DNA of 64,000 bases from Bosea sp. (in: a-proteobacteria) (lineage in GTDB: Bacteria > Pseudomonadota > Alphaproteobacteria > Rhizobiales > Beijerinckiaceae): positions 3,038,501 to 3,102,500 of the forward strand of contig NZ_JAMLIX010000001.1 in NCBI RefSeq assembly GCF_023953965.1, read 5' to 3'. Positions 33,172 through 41,625 of this stretch are shown here, piece after piece. The notes under the pieces are model-generated. The model had not been told where the DNA came from, ran no database searches, and saw nothing but the letters and a program-made list of their open reading frames with translations. The position numbers and the translations under genes were made by a program. Within the stretch, counting starts at the first letter, position 1. The number at the start of each line of letters is the position of its first letter.

Positions 33172-33750
33172 ATGAAATCCTCCGACGCCGACATCCTCCT
33201 CATCCCCGGCTGGTCCGGCTCCGGGCCGGACCACTGGCAGAGCCGCTGGGAGGCCCGCCTGCCGACGGCGCGCCGCGTCGCGCAGGAGGACTGGTACAAG
33301 CCTTCCCGCCAGCTCTGGGCCGAGCGGATCGTCGAGGCGGTGCGGGCTGCGACCCGGCCGGTCGTGCTCGTCGCGCATTCGGCCGGCTGCAGCGCGGTCG
33401 CCTTCGCCGCCGAGCATCTGCATCGAGGCGAGGTCGCCGGCGGCTTCCTGGTGGCGCCGGCTTCCGAACGGGCGAAGGGCGCGGTTCCCGGCATGGGGCC
33501 GGACTTCATCGCGCATCGGCGCGAGACGCTGCCCTTCCGCTCGGTGCTGATCGCCAGCGCCAACGACCCCTATTGCACGCACGCAGAGGCGCGCGATCTG
33601 GCCGAGGCCTGGGGCTCGGAATTCGTCGATGCCGGCGACAGCGGCCATCTCAACAGCGAATCCGGCCATGGCCCCTGGCCGGACGGCCTTTTGCGTTTCG
33701 CGGGCTTTCTCAAGAGCTTGGGCGCGGTTCCGGAGAGATCGATTCAGTAG
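33172..33750 (+). CDS. RBBP9/YdeN-family serine hydrolase
   Basis: A 192-residue small alpha/beta hydrolase. The N-terminus LLIPGWSGSGPDHWQSRWE and the nucleophile elbow VAHSAGC are diagnostic of the RBBP9/YdeN family. Asp in ASANDPYC and His in GHLNSESGHGPWPDG complete the triad. The natural substrate is unknown. The ATG at 33172 is 39 bp after purB. The convergent Liv-binding-protein gene and its terminator follow. Confidence 0.88.
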   Translation: MKSSDADILLIPGWSGSGPDHWQSRWEARLPTARRVAQEDWYKPSRQLWAERIVEAVRAATRPVVLVAHSAGCSAVAFAAEHLHRGEVAGGFLVAPASERAKGAVPGMGPDFIAHRRETLPFRSVLIASANDPYCTHAEARDLAEAWGSEFVDAGDSGHLNSESGHGPWPDGLLRFAGFLKSLGAVPERSIQ

Positions 33751-33790
33751 CGGTTCCGACCGGCCGCCCGGCGCAGCGGACGTGGAATGC

Positions 33791-33819
33791 AAAACCGCCC
33801 CGGCTCTCACCGGGGCGGT
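33791..33819 (-). terminator. Rho-independent terminator after the Liv binding-protein gene
   Basis: On the minus strand a perfect 10-bp stem (ACCGCCCCGG with CCGGGGCGGT) around a six-base loop is followed by TTTT. It is 35 bp beyond the stop codon at 33854. Confidence 0.85.
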
Positions 33820-33853
33820 CTCGTTTGCATCGTCTGGCGGTCAGCCGGCGCGA

Positions 33854-34969
33854 TCAGTTCTCGATATAGGTGATCTTGCCGTCGGGCTGCTTCTTCCAAG
33901 TGTACATGGTGTAGTCGATGCGGGTGATGTCGCCCTTCTTGTCGAAGGCGATATCGCCGAGCACCGTCTTGGTCGCGTTGCCGTCCTTCAGCGCCGCGGC
34001 GACCTTCTTCGAGTCGGTCGAGCCGGCGCGCTTGATGCCGTCGGCGATGAGCTGAACGCCGGAATAGGCATAGAGCGTGTAGGCTTCCGGCTTGAAGTTG
34101 CGGGCCTCGAAGCGCTTGATCACCGCGGCGGCCTCGGGGCGCTTCTGCGGATCGGGGGCGAAGGTCATCAGCGTGCCCTCGACGCCCGGCCCGCCGATCG
34201 TGGCGAACTCGTCGGTGGTGATGCCGTCGCCCGAGATCAGCGTGGCCTGGATGCCCTGGTCGCGCATCTGGCGCACGATCAGGCCGCCTTCGGTGTGTAG
34301 GCCGCCCCAGTAGACATAGTCGGCGCCGGTCGACTTGATCTTGGAGACGAGCGCCGAGAAGTCCTTCTCGCCGGCGTTCACGCCTTCGTAGAGCACTTCC
34401 TTGATGCCGGCCTTCTGCAGGCCCTTCAGCGTCTCGTCGGCCAGGCCCTTGCCATAGGTGGTCTTGTCGTGGACGACCGCGATCTTCTTGCCCTTGAGGT
34501 TCTTGGCGATGTAGGCGGCGGCGACCTCGCCCTGCTGGTCGTCGCGGCCGCAGATGCGGAAGGTGTTCCACAGCCCGCGCTCGGTGACCTGCGGGTTGGT
34601 CGCGGCCGGGGTGATCATCAGCGCGCCGTTCTCGGCATAGACCTCGGAGGCCGGCATGGTGACGCCGGAGTTGAAGTGGCCGACCACGAACTTGACGCCG
34701 TCGCCGGCGAACTTGTTGGCGACGGAGACGCCCTGCTTCGGATCGGAGACGTCGTCGCCGAGCACGATCTCGATCTTCTGGCCGTTGATGCCGCCCGCGG
34801 CGTTGATGTCGGCGGCCGCCTGCTCGGCGCCATTCTTGATCTGCGCGCCGAAGGCGGCGTTGGGGCCCGTCAGCGGGGCGCCGACGCCGATCTTGATCTG
34901 CGCGCTGGCGACGCCCGAGAAGGCGAGGACCGCGCCCAGCGCAATGCTGCCCAACAGCAGTTTTTTCAT
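33854..34969 (-). CDS. Branched-chain amino acid ABC transporter substrate-binding protein
   Basis: A 371-residue periplasmic LivJ/LivK-type binding protein. The signal peptide is residues 1-23 (MKKLLLGSIALGAVLAFSGV, then ASA). The mature protein begins QIKIGVGAPLTGPNAAFG and contains INAAGGINGQKIEIVLGDD and VAVVHDKTTYGKGLADE, all typical of the Leu/Ile/Val family. ATG 34969 follows a GGGGAG; the frame extends upstream but the signal peptide fixes the start. It lies 130 bp downstream of DUF6867 and probably has its own promoter, as expected for the abundant binding protein. Confidence 0.93.
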   Translation of the reverse strand: MKKLLLGSIALGAVLAFSGVASAQIKIGVGAPLTGPNAAFGAQIKNGAEQAAADINAAGGINGQKIEIVLGDDVSDPKQGVSVANKFAGDGVKFVVGHFNSGVTMPASEVYAENGALMITPAATNPQVTERGLWNTFRICGRDDQQGEVAAAYIAKNLKGKKIAVVHDKTTYGKGLADETLKGLQKAGIKEVLYEGVNAGEKDFSALVSKIKSTGADYVYWGGLHTEGGLIVRQMRDQGIQATLISGDGITTDEFATIGGPGVEGTLMTFAPDPQKRPEAAAVIKRFEARNFKPEAYTLYAYSGVQLIADGIKRAGSTDSKKVAAALKDGNATKTVLGDIAFDKKGDITRIDYTMYTWKKQPDGKITYIEN

Positions 34970-35099
34970 ATGATGCAACTCCCCTGCATTGATTGATCGA
35001 CGGGCTGGACGGGCCGCCCGTCGCGGCGTGTTCTGATCACCGTAAGCCGCAGTCTTGCGCTTTTCCGAGGGTCTGTCACGTGACAAGCGCGTTAGTCTT

Positions 35100-35474
35100 T
35101 CAGAGCAGTTCGGGCCGGATCTCGACGCCTTGACGCGGCCTCCAGCCGAAGGGGCCGGCCGGCTCGAACAGCCAGTGATACTGCCGCGTCATCTGCCTGG
35201 CGCGGGTGTAGCGCCAGCCGGCATAGCCGAAGGCGATCAGCACGAGCGTGTCGACGGTGTAATAATGCAGCGTCAGCAGCGTCGCCTCGAACAGCGCGAA
35301 ATGGATGAAGCGGACGAACAGGCCGAGCACCATCATGTAGACGAAAAGCTGCCAGTTCGGCCGCCAGGTCAGCGCGATGGCGCGGCCCGCCATCCAGGCG
35401 AGCCAGCCGCCCATGGCGACCGTGACCAGGAGGAAGAGCCAGACCGTCGGTTCTTCGTAGAGGACGCCTTGCAT
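35100..35474 (-). CDS. DUF6867-type small membrane protein of the Liv operon
   Basis: A 124-residue protein with three hydrophobic helices (about residues 11-33, 42-64 and 68-88) and a basic, aromatic C-terminal tail (RQMTRQYHWLFEPAGPFGW). It starts with ATG two bases after the livF stop, so it belongs to the livHMGF transcript. I recall this family (DUF6867) at this position in rhizobial Liv operons. Its function is unknown; an accessory of the permease is a plausible guess from position. Confidence 0.7.
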   Translation of the reverse strand: MQGVLYEEPTVWLFLLVTVAMGGWLAWMAGRAIALTWRPNWQLFVYMMVLGLFVRFIHFALFEATLLTLHYYTVDTLVLIAFGYAGWRYTRARQMTRQYHWLFEPAGPFGWRPRQGVEIRPELL

Positions 35475-35476
35475 GG

Positions 35477-36220
35477 TCAATGCCTCCCGCCTTCGAGATA
35501 GGCGGCGCGCACCTGCGGGTTGGCGAGCAGCTCCTTGCCCGTGCCGCTCATGGTGACGACGCCGTTGACCATCACATAGCCGCGATGGGCGAGCTTCAGC
35601 GCATGGAAGGCGTTCTGCTCGACCAGGAAGACGGTCAAGCCTTGCGTCCGGTTGAGCGCGCGAATCGCCTCGAAGATCTGCTTCACGACGAGGGGAGCGA
35701 GGCCGAGCGAGGGCTCGTCGAGCAGGAGCAGCTTCGGGCGCGCCATCAGCGCGCGCGCGATCGCGACCATCTGCTGCTCGCCGCCCGACAGCGTGCCGCC
35801 GCGCTGCTGCAGGCGCTCCCTGACGCGCGGGAACAGCGTGCACATCCGCTCCAGATCCTCGTCGAAATGGGAAAAGCCGTCGACGGCGGCGCCCATCTGG
35901 AGGTTCTCGAACACCGTCATGCGCGGGAAGATGCGGCGCCCTTCCGGCGACTGCGCGATCCCCAGGCGGGCGATCTCGTGGCTCGGCAGCCGCGTGATGT
36001 CGCGGCCCTCATAGGTGATCGTGCCCTCGCGTGCCTGCGGATTGCCGAAGATCGTCATCATCAGCGTCGACTTGCCGGCGCCGTTGGCGCCGATCATGGT
36101 GACGATCTCGCCGGCATTGACGTCGATGTCGACGCCCTTCAGCGCGATGATCTTGCCGTAATAGGTCTTGACGCCGCGGGCGGCGAGGAGAGGCTGGGTG
36201 TGGGGCCGGGCTTCAGTCAC
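35477..36220 (-). CDS. livF: Branched-chain amino acid ABC transporter ATPase LivF
   Basis: A 247-residue ATPase. Walker A is GANGAGKSTL, the signature LSGGEQQMVAIARALM, and Walker B LLLLDEPSLGLAP, followed by the LivF hallmark VEQNAFHALKLAHRGYVM. The GTG start at 36220 overlaps the livG stop by four bases (GTGA), which defines the start. It pairs with LivG to power the LivHM permease. Confidence 0.93.
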   Translation of the reverse strand: MTEARPHTQPLLAARGVKTYYGKIIALKGVDIDVNAGEIVTMIGANGAGKSTLMMTIFGNPQAREGTITYEGRDITRLPSHEIARLGIAQSPEGRRIFPRMTVFENLQMGAAVDGFSHFDEDLERMCTLFPRVRERLQQRGGTLSGGEQQMVAIARALMARPKLLLLDEPSLGLAPLVVKQIFEAIRALNRTQGLTVFLVEQNAFHALKLAHRGYVMVNGVVTMSGTGKELLANPQVRAAYLEGGRH

Positions 36221-37080
36221 GAGATGCCGACCTCCGCTTCGATCTCCTCGACCTCCTCGTCGTCGACGCCGAGATAGGCGGCGATGACCTTCGGGTCGGC
36301 CTGCACCTCGGCGGGCGTGCCGTCGGCGATCTTGGTGCCGTAGTCGAGGACCACGACATGGTCCGAGATTTCCATGACGACCGACATGTCGTGCTCGATC
36401 AGGAGCAGCGCCGTGCCGAGATCGGCGCGGATCGAGAGCAGGAGGGTGTTGAGGTCGAGGCTCTCGCGCGGGTTCAGGCCCGCGGCCGGCTCGTCGAGGC
36501 ACAGCAGCACCGGGTCGGTGCACATGGCACGCGCGATCTCGAGCCGGCGCTGGTCGCCATAGGGCAGGTCGGCGGCGGGATCGTCGGCGCGATGGATGAG
36601 GCCGATCTTGTCGAGCCAGAACCGCGCCTTCTCGATCGCCTCCTTCTCGCGGGCCTTGTAGCCGCCGATGCCGAGCACGCCGAGGAAGGTGAAGCCGGAC
36701 GCCCGCATCAGCGGATTGTGCTGGGCGACGAGCAGGTTCTCCAGCACCGTCATGCCGCCGAAGAGGCGGATGTTCTGGAAGGTGCGGGCGACCTTGGCCT
36801 TCCAGGAGATGCGGAAATCCGGCATGCGCTCGAGCAGGAAGCCCGCACCGTCGTCGTGGTTCAGCGCGATCAGGCCCTGCGTCGGCTTGTAGAAGCCGGT
36901 GATGCAGTTGAAGACCGTGGTCTTGCCGGCGCCGTTGGGGCCGATCAGCGCGGTGATCTCGCCCTTGCGCGCCGCGAAGGAGAGGCCGTTGACGGCGGTG
37001 AGCCCGCCGAAGCGCATGGTCAGCCGCTCGACCTCGAGCAGCGGGCGCCCCTGCGGCGCCTCGAATGCGGGTGCGGCCAT
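36217..37080 (-). CDS. livG: Branched-chain amino acid ABC transporter ATPase LivG
   Basis: A 287-residue ATPase, slightly longer than usual because of an insertion after the helical domain. Walker A is GPNGAGKTTVFN, followed by RTFQNIRLFGGMTVLENLLV. The signature is DLPYGDQRRLEIARAM, a common LivG variant of LSGG, and Walker B is LLCLDEPAAGLNP. The ATG at 37080 shares one base with the livM stop (TGATG). The C-terminus is acidic. Confidence 0.93.
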   Translation of the reverse strand: MAAPAFEAPQGRPLLEVERLTMRFGGLTAVNGLSFAARKGEITALIGPNGAGKTTVFNCITGFYKPTQGLIALNHDDGAGFLLERMPDFRISWKAKVARTFQNIRLFGGMTVLENLLVAQHNPLMRASGFTFLGVLGIGGYKAREKEAIEKARFWLDKIGLIHRADDPAADLPYGDQRRLEIARAMCTDPVLLCLDEPAAGLNPRESLDLNTLLLSIRADLGTALLLIEHDMSVVMEISDHVVVLDYGTKIADGTPAEVQADPKVIAAYLGVDDEEVEEIEAEVGIS

Positions 37081-38465
37081 CAGCCATGGCCCTCCTGCAC
37101 GAGATCCGACGAGATCGCCTTCTTCTCCTTGAGGAAGGCGGTGGGGTGGCGCACCGAGATCAGGCCGCGCGGCTTCCAGATCATGATCGCCACCATGGCG
37201 AAGCCGAAGATCAGCATGCGGTATTTCGTCGGGTCGAAGTCGTTGCCGAAGATCTGCTTCATCCATTCGAGCTCGCGCAGGAGCTCGGTGCCGCCGATCA
37301 TCGCGATCGCCGCGATGGCGCAGCCCCACAGCGAGCCCATGCCGCCGAGAACGACGATGGCGAGGATCACCGCCGATTCCATGAAGATGAAGGATTCAGG
37401 CGAGATGAAGCCCTGCCGCGCCGCGAAGAAGGAGCCGGCGAAGCCGCCGAACATCGCCCCGATCGAGAAGGCGGTGAGCTTGGTGTTGGTGGTGTTGATG
37501 CCGAGCGAGCGGCAGGCGATCTCGTCCTCGCGTAGCGCCTCCCAGGCGCGCCCGACCGGCAGCCGGCGCAGCCGCAGCGTGACGAAGGCGGTGAGCAGCG
37601 CCAGGCACAGGATCAGGTAATACAGGAAGATCGTGCGGTAGAGCGGCGAGAATTCCAGCCCGAAGACGGCGGCGAAGCCGTCGTCTGCCGCCGTGAAGGG
37701 GATGCCGAAGAAGGTCGGGCGCGGGATGCCGGAGATGCCGGCATAGCCGTTGGAGAAATCCGTCCAGTTGATCAGGACGAGGCGGATGATCTCGCCGAAG
37801 GCCAGCGTCACGATCGCGAGGTAGTCGCCGCGCAGGCGTAAGACCGGGAAGCCGAGCAGCATGCCCCAGAAGGCGGCGAGGATGCCGGCGAGCGGCAGCA
37901 GGAGCCAGAAGGACAGGCCGAAATTCTTGGCCAGCAGCGCATAGGAATAGGCGCCGACGGCATAGAAGGCGACGTAGCCCAGGTCGAGCAGGCCGGCGAG
38001 GCCGACGACGATGTTCAGGCCCCAGCCGAGCATGACGTAGATCAGGATCTGGACGCCGAAATTGTCGATCCATTTCAGCGCGCCGCCCCAGCCGGCGAGC
38101 CCGATCGCGATTGCCGGGAAGGTGACGAGGAAGCCGAGCCCGAACAGCGAGAACAGCCGCGAATGGCGCTGGAAGAAGGCGACCGTGCCGGGGGGCAGGA
38201 TGCGGGAGGCCGCCTTCTCCGGGCTGCGGGTCTGCTGGCGCAGCGCCATCAGCAGGCGGCCGACGAAGACGATGCCGACGGCCCAGGCGACGGCGTCCCA
38301 GCGCGGGTCGAGCACCAGGATGTTGTCGAGGTTCTGGCGCGTGCCCCAGGCGATGATCGGGATGCACAGGCCGAGCGTGACGAGGGCGGCGAAGCCGGCC
38401 TCCCTGAAGGCCGCCTTCAGGTCGAGGCCGGGGGCGGGCGTGGTCGCGCTCGGGTTCCTCGCCAT
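37080..38465 (-). CDS. livM: Branched-chain amino acid ABC transporter permease LivM
   Basis: A 461-residue permease with an N-terminal extension of about 100 residues (helices and a basic loop) before the conserved core. Core motifs include GLNIVVGLAGLLDLGYVAFYAVGAY, of which the first twelve residues are diagnostic, and RAWEALREDEIACRSLGIN, the EAA-like loop that contacts the ATPases. It lies four bases after livH and overlaps livG by one base. Confidence 0.93.
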   Translation of the reverse strand: MARNPSATTPAPGLDLKAAFREAGFAALVTLGLCIPIIAWGTRQNLDNILVLDPRWDAVAWAVGIVFVGRLLMALRQQTRSPEKAASRILPPGTVAFFQRHSRLFSLFGLGFLVTFPAIAIGLAGWGGALKWIDNFGVQILIYVMLGWGLNIVVGLAGLLDLGYVAFYAVGAYSYALLAKNFGLSFWLLLPLAGILAAFWGMLLGFPVLRLRGDYLAIVTLAFGEIIRLVLINWTDFSNGYAGISGIPRPTFFGIPFTAADDGFAAVFGLEFSPLYRTIFLYYLILCLALLTAFVTLRLRRLPVGRAWEALREDEIACRSLGINTTNTKLTAFSIGAMFGGFAGSFFAARQGFISPESFIFMESAVILAIVVLGGMGSLWGCAIAAIAMIGGTELLRELEWMKQIFGNDFDPTKYRMLIFGFAMVAIMIWKPRGLISVRHPTAFLKEKKAISSDLVQEGHG

Positions 38466-38469
38466 GGCG

Positions 38470-39393
38470 TCAGACCTTCTCGACTTCCGGGCGTCCGAGC
38501 AGGCCGGAGGGCATGAACACCAGCACGATCGCCAGGATGCAGAAGGCGGCGACGTCCTTGTAGTCGATGGTGAAATAGGCCGACCACATCACCTCGATCA
38601 ACCCGATCAGCAGCCCGCCGATCACGGCGCCGGGCAGCGAGCCGATGCCGCCGAGCACGGCCGCGGTGAACGCCTTGACGCCCGGCACGAAGCCGTCGGC
38701 GAAGTTCACCACGCCGTAGAGCACGAGGAACATCACCCCGGCGACGGCGGCCAGCGCCGCCCCCATGACGAAGGTGAGCGAGATCGTGCGGTCGACGTCG
38801 ATGCCGAGCAGCGCCGCCATCTTGCGGTCCTGCTCGCAGGCGCGCTGGGCGCGGCCGAGCGGGGTCTTCTGCACCACGTACCAGAAGGCCGCGAGCAGCA
38901 CCGCGGTCGTCACGATGATGACGATCTGCTTGTAGGAGATCTGCACCGGATAGGTCGCGCTCTCGATCAGCGTGATCGACTTGTTGAGCATCGGCGGGAT
39001 CGACTTGTTGCGCGGGCCCTGCACGACCTGCACGAAGTTCATCAGGAAGATCGACATGCCGATCGCCGAGATCAGCGGCGCCAGGCGGAAGGAGCCGCGC
39101 AACGGCCGGTAGGCCAGGCGCTCGATCGTCCAGTTCCACAACGAGGTGACGAACATCGCCAGCGCGAGCACCGCGACCAGCGCCAGCATGACCATGCCGG
39201 CGCTGGTGCCGAGGACCGCGGTGATCAGCATGAAGAAGATCAGCGCGACGAAGGCGGAGAGCATGAAGATGTCGCCATGGGCGAAGTTCACCATGCCGAT
39301 GATGCCGAAGACCATCGTGTAGCCGATGGCGATGAGACCGTAGATCGATCCCAGTGTCAGCCCGTTGATGAGCTGCTGCACGAAGACTTCCAT
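38470..39393 (-). CDS. livH: Branched-chain amino acid ABC transporter permease LivH
   Basis: A 307-residue permease with about eight helices. It begins MEVFVQQLINGLTLGSIYGL, the typical LivH start, and continues FGIIGMVNFAHGDIFMLSAF. The ATPase-contact loop includes RACEQDRKMAALLGIDVDRT. I start at ATG 39393; the open frame upstream is not conserved. It is the first gene of livH-livM-livG-livF-DUF6867. Two adjacent inverted repeats lie 70-100 bp upstream. Confidence 0.94.
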   Translation of the reverse strand: MEVFVQQLINGLTLGSIYGLIAIGYTMVFGIIGMVNFAHGDIFMLSAFVALIFFMLITAVLGTSAGMVMLALVAVLALAMFVTSLWNWTIERLAYRPLRGSFRLAPLISAIGMSIFLMNFVQVVQGPRNKSIPPMLNKSITLIESATYPVQISYKQIVIIVTTAVLLAAFWYVVQKTPLGRAQRACEQDRKMAALLGIDVDRTISLTFVMGAALAAVAGVMFLVLYGVVNFADGFVPGVKAFTAAVLGGIGSLPGAVIGGLLIGLIEVMWSAYFTIDYKDVAAFCILAIVLVFMPSGLLGRPEVEKV

Positions 39394-39463
39394 GGAAAAC
39401 GCCGACCCCTCGAACCAGCTCCCGTTCTCGTCGCCGGCATGACGCCGGCGCATGCGGGATGCG

Positions 39464-39494
39464 ATTGCAGAGCAATGGCTAGCAACCGATTGCT
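39464..39494. promoter_or_regulatory. Paired inverted repeats upstream of livH, possible operator
   Basis: ATTGC-AGA-GCAAT (39464-39476) and AGCAA-CCGA-TTGCT (39481-39494) are two perfect dyads four bases apart, built from the same half-site. They also contain GATTGC as a direct repeat 25 bp apart. The position, about 70-100 bp before the livH start, fits control of the transporter operon. The regulator is not known; an Lrp-type protein is a guess. Confidence 0.4.
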
Positions 39495-39664
39495 CCGGGG
39501 ACAATCGCTCCCCGCCGTTTTTCTGTCAAAAGCGACTATCGGCGAATCGGTGGGCGAAAGGGCGGCTTTCCGCACCTTCCGGCCGGCGCCGCGGCTGGCG
39601 CCGGCGCGCCCGAGCCTCTACATGGGGTCTTTCGCCGGATATCACGCGCAACCGATCGAGCCGA

Positions 39665-40192
39665 ATGACGAAGACCGTCCATCCCATGCCGCCGCTGGAG
39701 CCTTCCGACGCCCATCCCGACGCTCCTGCCTTCCGCGACGCCATGGCCCGGGTCGCGAGCGCCGTGCATCTCGTCACCGCCTTGGGGCCGGAGGGGCGCA
39801 TCGGGCTGACGGCGACGGCGGTCGCGTCCGTCTCCGACGCCCCGCCGACGGTGCTCGCCTGCATCGCGCGCGGCAGCCGAACGCTGGCGGCGATCGAGAC
39901 GAGCGGGACGTTCTGCGTCAACACCTTGCCGGAGTCGCTCGCGGAGCTCGCGGAGATCTTCGCCAGCCGGCGGGGAATCGAGGGCGAGGCGCGCTTCGCC
40001 ACCGCCCGCTGGGGCCGGCTCGTGACCGGGGCGCCGGTGCTGCTCGATGCGGTCTCGGCCTTCGACTGCCGGCTCGTCGCGGCGCATGACGTCGCCAGCC
40101 ATCGCATCCTGATCGGCGAGGTCGCAGGGCTCGGCGGGGCCGGGCCGGGGCCGGGGCTGATCTACCGTGGCCGCCGCTTCGGCTCGGCTTGA
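39665..40192 (+). CDS. Flavin reductase-like domain protein
   Basis: A 175-residue protein of the flavin reductase-like FMN-binding family, which supplies reduced flavin to two-component monooxygenases or acts as an FMN oxidoreductase. Typical segments are FRDAMARVASAVHLVTALG, GLTATAVASVSDAPPTVLAC, FCVNTLPE, and RILIGEVAGL near the C-terminus. I start at ATG 39665 (MTKTVHP). No partner monooxygenase is adjacent, and it is 131 bp upstream of coxG with no clear link. Confidence 0.82.
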   Translation: MTKTVHPMPPLEPSDAHPDAPAFRDAMARVASAVHLVTALGPEGRIGLTATAVASVSDAPPTVLACIARGSRTLAAIETSGTFCVNTLPESLAELAEIFASRRGIEGEARFATARWGRLVTGAPVLLDAVSAFDCRLVAAHDVASHRILIGEVAGLGGAGPGPGLIYRGRRFGSA

Positions 40193-40323
40193 GGCGTTTC
40201 CCGATTCCTCGGGGCTTTCCGGCAGGTGCCTCTTGTGCGGTCGCGGGCATTGCGGCCATGGATAGGGAACGGGACAATCTTCAGGCCGATGTGCGGTCTT
40301 GAAGACGCTTCGGGAGGGACGCT

Positions 40324-40776
40324 ATGGCGATGACGATGAGCGGTGAGGTGGTATTGCCGGCCGCCAGGGAAGTGGTCTGGGCCAAGCTCAACGACGCCGA
40401 GGTGCTGAAGGCCTGCATTCCCGGCTGCGAGCAGCTCAACAAGGACGACGACACGCATTTCTCCGCCTTGGTGAAGGTCAAGCTCGGGCCGGTGAAGGCG
40501 AGCTTCAAGGGCAGGGTCGAGCTCGCCGAGCTCGACCCGCCGAATGGCTACCGCATCGCCGGCGAGGGCGAGGGCGGCATCGCCGGCTTCGCCAAGGGCG
40601 GGGCGCGGGTGAGCCTGAGCGACGCGGAAGCGGGCGCGACCCTGCTGCGCTACGAGGTCGAGGCCCAGGTCGGCGGCAAGCTGGTGCAGCTCGGCTCGCG
40701 GCTGATCGATTCGGTCTCGAAGAAGCTCGCCGACGAGTTCTTCGCCAATTTCGCCAGGGCCGTGAGCGAGGGATAG
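40324..40776 (+). CDS. coxG: CoxG-like SRPBCC protein of the molybdenum hydroxylase cluster
   Basis: A 150-residue single-domain START/SRPBCC protein. It begins MAMTMSGEVVLPAAREVVWAK in the classic CoxG pattern and contains LKACIPGCEQL and KVKLGPVKASFKG. CoxG in carboxidotrophs is proposed to anchor the dehydrogenase to the membrane; the hydrophobic anchor seen in some homologues is absent here. It precedes coxSLM by 259 bp and is read in the same direction. Confidence 0.88.
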   Translation: MAMTMSGEVVLPAAREVVWAKLNDAEVLKACIPGCEQLNKDDDTHFSALVKVKLGPVKASFKGRVELAELDPPNGYRIAGEGEGGIAGFAKGGARVSLSDAEAGATLLRYEVEAQVGGKLVQLGSRLIDSVSKKLADEFFANFARAVSEG

Positions 40777-41035
40777 CCTCCCCGGTTCGGGAACGGCAGG
40801 GCCGGCATGATCGCGGCGCCCGGCGTCGCACAAACTGCGCCAATTCGGGCTCAAACCGCAGCTTTCTGCGTGGTCGCTTTCGCTTGACCCCGAAAAATTG
40901 CCGGTCCACACTCAATTTCGAGCTGTTCCAAGGAAAACCTGCCTGATGAGGCGAGGTGATCTTCGGCATCAGCACGGCCCATGGCCCGGGGAGGGGATGG
41001 GACGGCGTCAGAGACGGGTCACAGGAGATGTGCTC

Positions 41036-41536
<501 letters not shown>

Positions 41537-41625
41537 GACGCGCCCCAGGGCGCGATCCACCCATTCGTGATGCGTTCCAGCAGTGAGGCGTCCGGCAGAG
41601 GCGCCGCGTGCGAGGAGGGAACACC

